Of a stretch of DNA of 64,000 bases, positions 23,168 to 34,564 are shown in pieces. The translations under genes were made by a program, and so were the position numbers. The first letter of the stretch is position 1. Every line of letters starts with the position of its first letter. The DNA comes from Siphonodentalium dalli (Eukaryota; Mollusca; Scaphopoda; Gadilida; Siphonodentaliidae). Location: NCBI GenBank assembly GCA_032622095.1, contig CP136063.1, positions 8,103,814 to 8,167,813 on the forward strand. Direction: 5' to 3'. The notes under the pieces were generated by a model. The model ran no database searches and was not told the origin of the DNA. It saw only the letters and a list, made by a program, of their open reading frames with translations.

Positions 23168-23685
23168 TGGATTTTTATCGAAAAAAATCAATTTCTTCCA
23201 TCTAAAAGATAATTACGTGCTGAACCCTGCCGTTTTAGGAATATATAAGTATATTACGCAGAAACACCGACTCTCAGCTTAAAATTTTGAAAAATAACAG
23301 TTTTATCGACATAAATAGATTTGAATGGGACAATCCCATGTTAAAATTTATCATCGAAAAAATTTCATTTCTTCCATCTAAAACATAATTACGTAATGGA
23401 CCCTGGCATTTTGGAATATATAAGTATTCCACGCAGAGATACCAAGTCTCAGCTTAAAATTTTGAAAAATAAGAGTTTTATGGACATAAATCGTTTTGAA
23501 TGACAAATCCTATATTAAAATTTATCATCGAAAAAATTTCTTTCTGCCATCTAGAACATAATTACGTGCTGGAACCTGTCATTTTAGGAATATATAAGTA
23601 TTTCACGCAGACACACCAAGTCTCAGCTTAAAATTTTGAAAAATAAGAGTTTTATGGACATAAATCGATTTGAATAAATGTTAGG
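23168..23685. repeat. Three tandem copies of a 174 bp unit
   Basis: GGAATATATAAGTATT-like sequence recurs at about 23238, 23413 and 23587 (spacings 175 and 174). Each unit has TTATCATCGAAAAAATTTC, CATAATTACGT, CGCAGA-ACACC, TCTCAGCTTAAAATTTTGAA and GGACATAAAT in the same order. It is a small satellite-like array without coding potential. Confidence 0.9.
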
Positions 23686-23739
23686 GCCCTGCGAATGTTT
23701 TCTGATGTGCTCCATATTGGACACCGGGGAACATATTTG

Positions 23740-25110
23740 ACAATTTCTACCTGATAATTGTGCGACAGTACAGTCGCATTACTTTTTACGTCAACATTGG
23801 TCACTATCACTCGACAAATTTATTTCGGTCTATTTATTTCGGTCTATCGTATCAACCCCTATCTTACTTACTTATTTCTTCTCTACACCCGTGTACGAGC
23901 AACCTCAATATGAGTATTAAAATAATCATCACCTTCCAATTTAGTGAGTTTATATACAGTATTTTATCTAAAAATACTAATTGACATTTTGTTGCTGTGT
24001 ATATGACTGGGAACTGTGTCGTAGTTTCATAGAATTCTTCTGCTCTTTCATAAGTAACAGCTTATTGTACCTCTCGATATGCAGCTGGGTGATGTCTTTG
24101 GAGTTATGAATATCTTCAGATAGATTGGACACATCTAGTATGACATCCATCTTGGAGTCTTCAGACAAGTCGGTGTAGTTGACAGCAAGACACTCCCTCA
24201 ATTCGTCCTCAATCTGTGGTAAAGTTCGATTTCTGACTTCATTCAGGGCTGGACATCTTATCAGAAAGTGCTGTCTGTTTTCATCTATCGTATTAACTGC
24301 ATATCCAATTATCCACATGTAACCAACCCAACCTCTAATCCTGGTCCAATTTATTACTTTTTTCATCGGTATAGTCGAGTTATGTACATATTTTTATCAT
24401 GTGATCAATACTTATGTGTATGGTATTATGTGTACTATGCCATATACGTATATCAATTGCTATTCCTTTCTATATAATTCTGGTGCCATCTATAGAGATT
24501 TCAGACCCCCCCCTTAAATTTTATACAATTGTCGCTACAGTACAGTCGCGATGCATTACATGGCAACATTGAACGCTATAGCTCTACTAATTTATGTCAG
24601 TTCATCGTATGAACTCCTTTTACTCCATATAACCAACCCAACATCTAATCCCAGCCCAAATTATTATTTTTCTTTTCATCGGTATAGTTGTGTTAGATAC
24701 ATATTTTATAATTTGATTCTAATTTGCATTGTACCACTATAGAAGTCGATAAATAACTATTCTGGCACTATATAGAGATAACTACTATTAAGTTTCTGAC
24801 ACCCCCTCTATTTTATAGCCTTGTCGCAACAATAGAGTTGAGATGCATAATATATCAACATTGGTCATTATCGCTCTTCAAATCTATATCGGTATCAACC
24901 CATATTTCCCCGTATCGCCCTCCCCTCCCCAAGTTTTTCATTTGTATTATAGACTCGTTATATATACATTTTATCATTTGATACTGATTTGTATTCTGTA
25001 TTTCTCTTCTGTTCAACAATGCCAAAATCATAACGGTGCAATGCCTTGTAACTTTTGCTTCAACATGCCGAGTTCCGCTGCAGACGATACAAAATTGACA
25101 ACATTTTGAA
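23740..25110. repeat. Diverged repeats of about 300 bp (3 copies), one disrupted
   Basis: ACAGTACAGTCGC- or ACAATAGAGTTG-type starts occur at about 23767, 24537 and 24828, each followed by ATGCATTA...CAACATTG and CTATCGTATCAAC-like sequence. AACCAACCCAACCTCTAATC occurs at about 24321 and again at 24629. The first copy is split by the LINE remnant at 23977-24290. Confidence 0.65.
23977..24290 (-). pseudogene. Non-LTR retrotransposon C-terminal remnant
   Basis: On the minus strand an open frame reads DENRQHFLIRCPALNEVRNR, then an acidic region (PQIEDELRECLAVN, SEDSKMDVILDVSNL) and a lysine/glutamine-rich end. The H-x4-C core with E-x3-H spacing matches the C-terminal zinc-binding motif that follows the reverse transcriptase in many invertebrate LINEs; the first two cysteines and the whole RT are missing. 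It is a short fossil sitting inside the repeat array. Upstream residues in the same open frame (to 24366) look like translated repeat and are not included. It is not closely similar by eye to the LINE at 58-61 kb, although the motif type is the same. Confidence 0.6.
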
Positions 25111-25184
25111 ATGTAAACAGGCTTCAAACTCACCAAAAAACAAAGGTCCCAAGTCAAGGTCCAAAATCCCCAACACACTGATGT
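25111..25184. other. Spacer between repeat arrays
   Basis: A short interval of unassigned sequence between the 300 bp repeats and the 45 bp minisatellite. Confidence 0.3.
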
Positions 25185-25345
25185 GAGGTATAATGATAAA
25201 TAACCAATATAAGGATGTGAGGTTTAATGATAACCCCATCCACATAACCAATATAAGGATGTGAGGTTTAATGATAACCCCATCCGCATAACCAATATAA
25301 GGATGTGAGGTTAATTATAACTCCATCCACATAACTAATAAATAT
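25185..25345. repeat. 45 bp minisatellite, about 3.3 copies
   Basis: CCAATATAAGGATGTGAGG recurs at 25203, 25248 and 25292-25293 (period 45), each copy followed by TTTAATGATAACCCCATCC and CATAA. A degenerate first unit starts near 25178. Confidence 0.9.
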
Positions 25346-25670
25346 GTCTGAAAATTAAACCAAAAAATTAAATTCCATGATGGCGTCCAATATGGACTAC
25401 CCGGTACCTAATTCTGCTCCAAAAACATGTATTTTGAATATATGGATGTTTATGGGGAGAAACCGATTATTTCAATGACATTTTAATTCACTTGGGGCCA
25501 AAACCCGACCTAAATGTACGGGATCGCATTTTGCGCGCGACTGTATCTTCAGCATATGTGCATCTTTAATAAGCCAACAATTGGAATCCCAACAGAGAAG
25601 ATTGGCGTGGGTCCCTTGCGCATAGACATCATTGATGATCTCTATGGGAATCAAAATTGACATTTAACAG
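25346..25670. other. Unassigned DNA inside the composite insertion
   Basis: No repeat or gene is recognised in this interval. A GCGCGCGACTG stretch lies near 25533. Confidence 0.3.
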
Positions 25671-26130
25671 ACAATTTCGATTAACCGCAATAACTTAAGG
25701 AATCTCTAATTGCGCTTAAGCCCAATGAGAATGCAATAAGACATTCCTTATTACGCTTAACCGCAATTACTTCCCATTGCACTTAAACACAATTAATATC
25801 TCTCTCAATAGATCACCCTTCTGCAAATAGTAGAATAATCCTATATTTGTTCCACCCGTTGTGCCATGGATATGGACTACACCACCTGAATTATAAGGAG
25901 TTTATGTACTATATATAATATAGTATTCCTTATAAAGAGATTCATTATTGGGCTTTATCAGCGCAATTTGAATATTCTTCATTGCGCTTAAGCGCAATTA
26001 AATATTCCCTTATTGCGCTTAATCACAATAGAGATTCCCTTATTCCCTTATTGAGCTTATAAGCGCAATAAGGAATATCCCTTATTGTGCTTAAGCACAA
26101 TTAGCTCTTCTTGCGCTTAATTAAGAAAAA
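25671..26130. repeat. Array of short palindromes with core ATTGCGCTTAAGCGCAAT
   Basis: About nine variants of an 18 bp palindrome are packed into 450 bp, near 25708, 25755, 25779, 25950, 25980 (perfect), 26011, 26045, 26089 (perfect with TG/CA: ATTGTGCTTAAGCACAAT) and 26112. They are usually separated by GGAATATYCCTTATT-like spacers. The mismatches are often paired so that the palindrome is kept. No coding frame is seen. Confidence 0.8.
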
Positions 26131-26524
26131 AAGTTATAATTGTATTGTAACTAATGGTTTGTCCTTTAATATTTCCATACATCGTGCCCACATATATTAT
26201 AAAAGAATAGTACTATTATTATTAATAGTGCTCGTAGTAGTTAATACCACCTTACCGTCAATATTCTAGCATGGTTAGTTTCAAAATCACAACGCTAATT
26301 GTTATTACTATTTGTGTGTAGAGTATATGTACATCAGTCATCAATTGAGAAACTTAAGCACAGCCTGGTTGAATATCAACCATATATGGTGGGTTATTCT
26401 CACATTCAAGCTGTTGGTGTCATTCATGTTATTTTGCAATGCGAAGTGGTAGACCCCCCCCCCAATAGCTTATCAATACCACTCAGGACAGTGGGTGTTT
26501 TTCCTCAATTAATTGAATTTCTTA
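26131..26524. other. Right part of the composite insertion
   Basis: AT-rich sequence with an 11-C run at about 26453-26463. It holds the right terminal motif CAGTGGGTG (26488-26496) and the filler that precedes the resumption of P1. No gene is seen. Confidence 0.35.
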
Positions 26525-26801
26525 TTGGCCGAACGACCCCAAAATGACTCGTTCCCATCTACATGTCAATATTAACATCCATGACAAATTTCATAATGAT
26601 CAGACGAACAGTACGACCTGTAGCCCGCGCCAATGGATTGAATTTTGAAATCCAAAATGGCCACCAGCGGCCATGTTTTTTGGCCGAATGACCAAAGGTA
26701 CGACCTGTAGCCCGCGCCAAAGGAAATTGTTGACGGACACACGGACGACGGACGCCAAGCCATGGCAATAGCTCAAACTTACAAAAGTAAGTTGAGCTAA
26801 T
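26525..26801 (+). mobile_element. P1 element, 3' part
   Basis: One full monomer and a partial one (GGCCGAACGACCCC through GCGCCAAAGG) are followed by an ACGG-type microsatellite (about 26733-26756, GACGGACACACGGACGACGG), a CCAAGCCATGGCAATA spacer and a terminal hairpin. In the hairpin GCTCAAACTTAC (26771-26782) pairs with GTAAGTTGAGC (26787-26797). CTAAT ends the element. This completes the element that starts at 20305. Confidence 0.8.
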
Positions 26802-27160
26802 AAAGTATTAAACACAGTTGCGTACTCAATACAAATCCATTCTGTAATAGAAATAACAAGGAATGTGCTTGGTCTGGCCTCCCATACATATTTATCTATA
26901 AATAGATATAGAAATTATGGGATGGGAAAATAATAACACGTTCATGAAATGGCTTTATTAAAAATGTTTTTGTGTGTGTGTGATAATGATGGTATGTAAT
27001 CATGTTATACATGTAACAACAAATAAAGATGTTAATGAATCAGTTTATTGACATAATAGTAATTTACAACAAGGTATGAGATGAAAATATGATACAGCAA
27101 TCTAATGATTTCGCTATTTCGCCATTTCGTGGTACTACGTACTGTACAAACTAAACAATC
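26802..27160. other. AT-rich DNA without recognisable features
   Basis: A short GT run (TTTTTGTGTGTGTGTG, about 26970-26985) is the only simple repeat. No gene is seen. Confidence 0.4.
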
Positions 27161-28728
27161 TTAAGGGGATGGTAAAGTCTGGTCAAGATGGCCACCGCGG
27201 ATTGCACCCTACCTCCAGATGATCAATAATTACTCACCGGCCATAGAATGGATAAACTTCATATTTTTCACACATAATAATCAATAATAAACAAAGATCT
27301 TGTCATTAGTAGAGAAATTATAGCTGTTAGAATTTACTCGCGGTAGAGTGACAAAAAATCATGTCCCCAAACGGCGTTTCTCCAGTTCCAATGGTTAACT
27401 TTTTGTACAAACTGAACAGTCAAAATGGTCCTATAAGAATCTGGCTAGAGACAAGGAGACATCATTTTGAGGAAAAACAAGAACTTTCCCAAATACCCTG
27501 CCTGTGAAAATAGTACTGTCATCCTGAATAATGGCAAAATGTCCTCCATTTGCATTGTTTACATTCTTAGGAACTATTTTTCTTGGTATGGGAGACCATA
27601 ATATCCTAACATTATTTTGCCATAGCCGATACGCATGCCATGGAGGCGGGGCGGCCATGATTACAAACAAACCCATCCGTCAATACTAGAATACGATTAC
27701 GAATGGAAATCGATCAGTATAGACAATCGCGCATGGGATCAAGCTTTTGATTATGCCCATCAATAGATATGGGTTATAAGCAATATGATTGTACCTGATA
27801 ACCGACAATTTCTCGATTAATTTACATTCAAATGTTATTAAACGTATTTTACTCCACAATGTTGTTGATCCCAGTGCACCAAAATAGAATTGACCGGAAG
27901 TGAACTCGCACAAGGAGTCCGTCGTAAAATATGACATATTTCGTCGGAATACGGTACTTTCCTATTCATAAATATGTTTTTATATAGGCTATTTGATTTT
28001 AGAATAATACAATATTCTGAAACATGTAAGTTTTCTATTTCTGTGATTTGCGTACTAATACGACATCTTGTAATCTCGCTTTCGACTATAGACTGGTAAT
28101 TCTAAAAATAAAATATCAACATTTCCATCTGTAAACAGCACAAAACTTCATAAATCGTGGGTAATCAAGCAACTAAATTAATTCCAACAACTTAAATAAA
28201 CTGAAAGCATCGATTTCATATCATAAACTTGCCCGATTGCAGGATCGGATTGCTTTTCTGGTCGATTTTCATGTACCTGCCGCGAATTAAAAAATGACAA
28301 CAACGTCATGAACATGTGTTTACAATTGAAATATGGCGACTGGCTCCCAAGAAAAACTGACACGTTTTAGCGGACATTTTGCAAACGATACAGTGAACAT
28401 TAATCTAAAGCATAGCTCCTTGGCTCTTAACGGTATGTCACTTATCATAATGGGCTGCCTAATGATAGTGTTGAAGTTATAGTTTTTCACATTTGAATGC
28501 CAAAACAATGACATAATATTGCAGATATACTCTGTTTCAAAGTCATTTTTCTGGTACAAAAAGCTTTTTAGCTCACATCTATTCGTGGCACCTCCTTTAA
28601 CGATATATGCTCTATATATTATCTCTATGTTGTTATATCTATTTCTGTCTACTTTTATGTGAAAAATACCAATTTTGTCAGCCCGTTTCCAGACATTTTT
28701 TATGAAACAGACTTTGCCATCCCCTTAA
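27161..28728. mobile_element. Non-autonomous DNA element flanked by TTAA (1.57 kb)
   Basis: The left end TTAAGGGGATGGTAAAGTCT starts at 27161. The right end AGACTTTGCCATCCCCTTAA closes at 28728 and is its reverse complement except for one base. TTAA lies at both extremes (27161-27164 and 28725-28728). TTAA target duplication is the hallmark of piggyBac and also of the Kolobok superfamily. No transposase fragment is found; the open frames at 27431-27937 and 28178-28559 (minus) have no recognised motif. It is therefore a probable MITE-like derivative whose superfamily is undecided. Confidence 0.8.
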
Positions 28729-29150
28729 GAACCTCAAATGGGGTGATGGGGTGATTTCGGCTTTATGCATATTCGGTTATATGCATGGGAAAGGCCATGC
28801 ACCGACGCTATGCAATAAAGCGGAATGCACTGTAGTGTCATCAGCCGCCAAAGTATTCTCCATGATTAAAGATGTACATTCAGATAATTGCTCTCTATAT
28901 GTGGCAGCAAATATTTTTTTTCTACAATCATGCACAAATGTCACGCAGGTTTGAACATCTGTTGTGTTGTTGACCGTCTGTACAGAGACCTGTTGGGGGA
29001 ACAAAGTCTTAAGTCCCTCGAATTCATTGCCTATCAGAATATATTATATACTTTTCTCTCTCAAACTTGATAAGCATAGGTCCATGCAAATATGGTCAAC
29101 ATATTGAAGGCAACACATACTAGTTTATGATATACAGCATATCAGTGCTG
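28729..29150. other. Unassigned DNA with one antisense open frame
   Basis: A minus-strand frame at 28777-29004 reads a protein-like stretch (VNNTTDVQTCVTFVHDCRKK), but with no recognised domain, no flanking exons and a shadow frame on the plus strand. No gene is called. Confidence 0.25.
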
Positions 29151-29730
29151 GCCTTATGAAAAATCTGCAGGGGCTAAAATTCGCACTCGCCAAAATACTT
29201 TACAAGGGCTAAAATATTTTGCAGGGGCAATTTCTGTTTTATTTATGTTGTAACATATGAAATACAAGTAAACTGACATATGTCATATTGCATATAACTT
29301 ATTATGTGGTAAGTGATAATATTTAAATTTAATTAATTTATAATCATATATTAATTGTGAAATTATCAATGAATGTTGTATAACTTATTAATGTTTAATA
29401 AAGTACTTTTATAAATGTTATACCATGTCTTGCATATATGGTATTGTTGTGTTTGTTCCTTTATGCCTGATCCAAGTGACCTAATGGTTAACCAGAATCA
29501 ATCAATCATTATAATATTTTTATATCATATATTACATGCTGTTATACTGTATAATACATGTATGAGGTGACATCATTGTAATATATTATTGTAAGTTAAC
29601 CAGAATCAATCATTATGCCATGCATATATTGTACATACATGTACATGATATGTTTGTGTTTGTTCCTTTATACCTGAGTGACCAAGTTACCTAACCAGAA
29701 TCAATCATTATATCATGCATTTATTTTTTC
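29151..29730. repeat. Degenerate direct repeats of about 100 bp
   Basis: AACCAGAATCAATCATTAT recurs at about 29492, 29600 and 29697, accompanied by TTTGTTCCTTTAT and CATGCATATAT blocks at matching distances. This gives three diverged tandem copies. The preceding 29160-29250 has two GGGGCTAAAAT/CAAGGGCTAAAATATTTT blocks. Confidence 0.6.
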
Positions 29731-31560
29731 CATACTTTTATCTATATAATCCATCGGTACATTCGCGGCTTCCGTACATTTGTGAAATTTCGTCCACTTC
29801 TATCGCGTCAAAACATACATTATTCCGTACATATCATAAATTAAATCACTTCTATGTTTGTATCATCTCATAACCCATCCGTGCTATGTATAAATCACTC
29901 ATTTCATGTAATTAATAGCACGACATCGCGATATTTATTCTTAGTTTTCGTCACTTCATTCACCTCATTTGTTTACATGTCAGCGAGCACTGTTGCGCGA
30001 TTGGCGGATTCCTTCGTAGCCCCACCCATCGCTGTCAACAGCGCTCATCAAACTACCTTGTAGGTAAGGTATGATTTGTGGGTAGCACTGCACGTTCACA
30101 GTTAGGTCATGTAATCGTCAGTCTGTCATTGGTGACGGGTGTATAGCATGGTTTGACCTAATTAGATATACCGGTGGCAGCCGCCTGTTAACATAGCATG
30201 TGTCTCCTGCTTCAAAGATGCGATGTCGCGTTGCCTTATATGTTTTCAAACGGATAACTCATCAAAATTACGACTGCAAAAGTATGTTGGAAGTGAATGT
30301 TGCGCAAGCGATATATCGCCACGACAAATTGAAATTGCGCGGGCGACGCGCTCGCGATAAAATCGCTCGCGCCATATTGCCAGGCCTGGCATATGAAGTC
30401 TCATAATGCACAGCAAATTCAACACTACTGTTTTCTTTCTTTCTTTCATACAAAATGTAAGTCACACATAGAGTTCAAACTTATACATGTTATATATAGT
30501 ATATAACACTATGTATGTATCAAATGGGATATGATTCCGGAGCCAATAAATATATAAGTATTCCCGGATAAGAAATTTAAATGTTCTGTCAAAACATTGG
30601 AAGTTATGTTGAGAATGCCTGTACTCTGTATGTAGCATATTAGTAGCAATCATAGCTTTCATCCAACCAGTACAATGAGACTCAAAACTGACAATTAATG
30701 GACAAAATATGGATGACAGAAAAGGAATTCTTAGTTCTAGTTCGAGACGGTTTCATCTAACAATCAGTTAACTTTGAAGACATTTTTAAACCAACGTTCT
30801 TAGTCATTTCCATTCAATCTTTGACTTAATATGTGTATCTTATCACGAAATTAGTTATGTTGGCTATATAATGATATAGTTTAGAAAGCTATGTGTGGTC
30901 CAATTGTTAAGTCCATCCTATATATTTGACTCTCACTGATGTCAGTTATCAATTCATCAAGGCTAGTTTGTGCTTGAGAAGATAAGACATTTAAAAATAT
31001 ACAAATATCAGATCACACACTGGAAGTAGTTTAATTGTATGTCCATTTGTAGTAAATAATTATAAGTGTGCATGGATTATCTTCAGAAATTTGCGAAACA
31101 AGCCTACCAAAGAATAATACATTTGAACAACATACCGTACAATCTAAAACAGTTGAATGATCTACCTGGTACCAATATCAAACCATGCGTATTGCAATGA
31201 ATAATAATATCATGGAACAAATTGTGTCCCACAAATTGAGAATAAGTAAAATGTGTGCCAGTATCAATTTATTTTCTCTAATGAATTCTTTTCTAAACTG
31301 ACCAATCGATACCAATTAATATACAGTTGAGTGGGTGTGTCATCATAAACCAGCAGATAAAATATGAACAAAATCAGACATAAAATACTTTAGTTCTCAC
31401 ATTGTATAGACGAGAGGTCGATCACGATCGGCAGATGTTTAACCCATACATGTACCTTGGCGATAGTGACTAGTCATAACTGATAATTTGTCAAAGATAT
31501 GATCACAGGAATTAATCCATATATCAGTACCCAACTTGAAATCAAAAGCTCAAATAATTT
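29731..31560. other. AT-rich DNA with one GC-rich palindromic patch
   Basis: No gene is supported. Around 30300-30385 a GC-rich patch contains GCGATATATCGC and GCGACGCGCTCGCGATAAAA followed by TCGCTCGCG, which are short inverted motifs. Frames at 29854-30063 and 30200-30406 have no recognised motif. Confidence 0.35.
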
Positions 31561-31720
31561 GTCTTAAGAAAGGGTTAAAGTATTTGGGTTGGGGAGGAGT
31601 AGTTTTAAATCTCATAACTCTGTCCCTATTCACCCAAGGACCTCTCACTGTGAGATCCAATGGTTTAGTGATTTCGGAGGACATGTTTTGGAGTTTAAGT
31701 TAACTCATTGGAAGCAAAAG
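31561..31720. repeat. P2-family fragment
   Basis: The phrases AAATCTCATAACTCTGTCCC, CACCCAAGGACCTCTCA and GTGAGATCCAATGGTTTAGT match blocks of the P2 elements (compare about 38840-38915 and 44950-45020). This is an isolated, diverged remnant. Confidence 0.5.
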
Positions 31721-33039
31721 TGATAAATCCCTATCTTTAACACTTTTGACATGCCAGATATTCAAAGTTCATTCACTTCTAAAGAGAAATTATAATTTGT
31801 TGACAAGCCAGACTGCTTAGAATGACATACATGTAGGGGATACCATCTCATATTTAAATGGTACTTAATTACCCCCCCCCTTCCCCCATTCTCCCTAGTT
31901 ATTTGTTTATCAAACATGGACAGATATAAGATCAGATCTGACCTGTGTATTAAATAAGATTAAGTGTTTCATAACAGGGGTGTATGCATGGTTTTCAAAA
32001 ATATATGTAGTTTATACAATTCAAAAGATTATCTATATAATGTTATACAGACATAATATGATGAGGATGCTTGCCCCTATGACCACTAAATCGTTCATAT
32101 AAAAGAAAGTAAGTTAGCCCTCAATTAAATGGTTTCACACATTACAATGTTTTACAAGTAGCTTGGACACTAAAAGCCACAACCTTCAATGTTAATCTTC
32201 TAAGTGCTCTGTGGCCCCTAAAATTCAATTAACCAAGAAAATATGAACAAATGGGAAAATAAGGTTCCTGGAAACACTAACATCTACCATATTGATTTTC
32301 AAAACAAGTCATCACTTACAATAGTCATGTATATTTATCTGCCTGATTCCCATTGCATAGATAAATCATATTGGCCATCAGCTGTTATTTTAATTTCAAA
32401 TTGAAAGCACATGTCTGAAGGTTAATATATTTTTCAAAAATCAATTAATCAGTCAAAACCAAAATTGATATAAGTGAATAGTGTGCAAAGATACCCAACA
32501 GATATTAAGAGATATGAGGTCATGAGGAAGAGTCCATGTACATTATAGCATGTGTCTATGGAAACCTTGGGAAGGGTTAATTATTTTTGAAGCAAATAAT
32601 GGAATTTAGAAGACACTAAGTCTTATATAGGTGAGTGGGGGCTCTTATCTCACCCTGTAATGAAATTTCAAGAATAGGATAAACACCAGTCTTATGCTAC
32701 CATTAATCAATTTGACAGTTAGAATAAACAAACAGCCAGCCACCAGTGTTGTTTATCTTGACCATCAGAGCTCTGTATAATATGTCATCACTCATTTCAT
32801 AACAGATTGCACTTGGAATGACAACATCTATAAAATGTCCTCTCATATACTCTGGATGTTCACATGGTAATTTATTGATATCATTATATTACATGAAACT
32901 ATTGCAATAAAATCTTCATATTTTCAAAACAGGATATCACACCTAATTAATCGTATAAAACTAAAATAAATGAAAGTGTCAATATTTTTTATGATTAACA
33001 TTTTTTTTTATTGTTATTAAAGTTCAAACAAAATTTAAT
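31721..33039. other. AT-rich DNA without recognisable features
   Basis: Contains a C-tract (about 31872-31882) and simple A/T runs. No open frame or family is recognised. Confidence 0.4.
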
Positions 33040-33420
33040 ATTTGTATATGCTAAATTTAGCAAGGAGCTAAATCTAAAAAAAATTTAACATTTTTTTCTC
33101 GAAAAAGGGTCATAACTCCTTTAAAACTCACATACCAAATTTGGTTCCTATTAGATGAAAAATGTTTGAGTTATGGCAGAATGCGTGAATTCTAAGTTGA
33201 AAAAGGGCCATAACTCTGTAACAAAAACTCGGATCAAACCCAAATTCGAATTCGATCTGTATTTTGGGCTGAGAAACCCAAATACAAAATTTGGTTCCGA
33301 TTGGATAGAAAATGTTTGAGTTATCGTATTACTCATAAAGTGTCTACGGACAGACAGACGGACGGACGAACAAATGGGTAGATATGTGGATTCGACCTAT
33401 GTAGCCAGAAATGGTAATGT
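33040..33420 (+). repeat. P3-like monomers with ACGG microsatellite
   Basis: Two monomer-like blocks, GAAAAAGGGTCATAACTCC (about 33101) and GAAAAAGGGCCATAACTCTG (about 33199), share CATACCAAATTTGGTTCC / CAAAATTTGGTTCCGATTGG and AAAATGTTTGAGTTAT. They are followed by CTACGGACAGACAGACGGAC. This is the same core type as the P3 array at 47.1-48.1 kb and the blocks at 40.69 and 48.58 kb. The ends of the element are not defined. Confidence 0.65.
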
Positions 33421-33930
33421 GGCTTTAGTTTTTATGTGGCTTCTCAAGTAGCCATAAAATTTTATGTGGCTATCAAGTAGTAGATAGTGATAAAACTCCA
33501 GATTATGGATTCATAACATGTTGGAATTATAGCAGAAGAAGCTGATTAAAACTCAAAAACATAGGAGAAACTGACAGGTCCGTGATTGGGTGACTAGCCA
33601 CATAAATGTCCGTCAGTGTCCGTCATCTCCTATTGACAGGTCATGGGTGTCTAAATCTATGGACTTTTTGTTTCCAAATTTTGAGTGACTACAAAATTAA
33701 ATAAGCTGATTAGGCCAAATAGATCATTTTTTAACGTCCATCAGAAAGCTGTTACGTGGCTAGCCACGCAACGGAAGTTATGCACATAAATATCCATTTT
33801 ACACAATCATAGCCACATAAGTAGTCATTAGTAAACACGGACGGACAGACAGACGAACGACGAGTGGTCAATCCGGACAACGACACTATGTTTACCATAC
33901 TATGGTATGGGTAAACATAAAAATGTATAT
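33421..33930 (+). repeat. Further ACGG-tailed element with 3' hairpin
   Basis: Repeated ATGTGGCT / AGCCACATAA words occur between 33418 and 33825. An ACGG-type stretch (about 33836-33860) precedes a terminal hairpin in which GTTTACCATAC (33890-33900) pairs with GTATGGGTAAAC, followed by ATAAAAATG. The order microsatellite, hairpin, A-rich end is the same as in P1 and P2, so this is probably another HINE/pearl-like family. The left end was not found. Confidence 0.5.
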
Positions 33931-34044
33931 GGGTTGATGTAAAGTGTTAATAATTTCTGGACTTATTAGCCGATGAATACTAAAAACTATAAAGAGGAGT
34001 TATGTGTCATCATAAACATGCACATAAAATATGAACATTATATG

Positions 34045-34407
34045 ATAAAAGAAAATGTCAGTAACACTGAAACTGAACTTGGAGAGGGGCTATTGTCAAA
34101 TGTAAGTCAAGGGAGCAATTGAGAATGTTGGTATGTCAATGAATTACTAAATACGCAATGGATTGAGTCATACAAAGAGTGAATCCAAGATGCCGACTGG
34201 CAGCCATGTTTTTAACAGAAATTGAGGGAAAATGGTAAGCTCCCATCTAGAGGTAACCCCGAAGATCCAGAGGAAGTTTGCTAATGATCAGATTAGAAAT
34301 GTGGCCTGTCAGGTGTACCAAAGGAAATTGTTGACTGACACACACATGGATGAAGTGAAGAATGACCAACTCATGGCAATATCGCAAACTTTACAAAGTT
34401 GAGCTAA
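34045..34407 (+). mobile_element. Solo-monomer P1 relative
   Basis: A decayed left end (AATGTCAGTAACACTG, ACTGAACTTGG) matches the P1 start. A single core block carries AAGAGTGAATCCAAGATG, GGCAGCCATGTTTTTA and GGTAAGCTCCCATCTA. The tail has AAAGGAAATTGTTGACTGAC, CCAACTCATGGCAATA and a hairpin ending AAAGTTGAGC (34395-34404) TAAAA. It is the short form of the P1 element at 20305-26801, with one monomer where that element has about 13-14. Confidence 0.75.
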
Positions 34408-34520
34408 AAATACTTGAGTTATTGCATTGAATAGTGTTTGTGGACAGACACACAGCAGAAGGATGATCCATATATCTGCGTTATGTGAATCATACATGGT
34501 ATGGTGCACATAAAAAAACA
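34408..34520 (+). repeat. Adjacent ACGG-type tail fragment
   Basis: TGTTTGTGGACAGACACACA (about 34435) is followed by a hairpin-prone CATACATGGTATGGTGCACA and then TAAAAAAA. It resembles the 3' ends of the HINE/pearl-like elements but has no recognisable 5' end. Confidence 0.4.
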
Positions 34521-34564
34521 TCAAAATATTATCACACAGCATTAGCAAATTGCAAGGCGTGAGA

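Larger units (their letters stand above)
22315..26496. mobile_element. 4.2 kb composite insertion splitting P1
   Basis: The P1 core breaks off in its T-run at 22309-22314 and resumes with TTGGCCGAACGACC at 26525. The intervening DNA starts CACCCACTG (22315-22323), and CAGTGGGTG lies at 26488-26496, followed by TTTTT. This could be a 9 bp terminal inverted repeat with a T-run target duplication, although about 22 bp of filler (26502-26524) then precedes the P1 sequence. No transposase is visible. The insert carries its own tandem repeats, a LINE remnant and a palindrome array, listed separately. The family is unknown. Confidence 0.5.
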
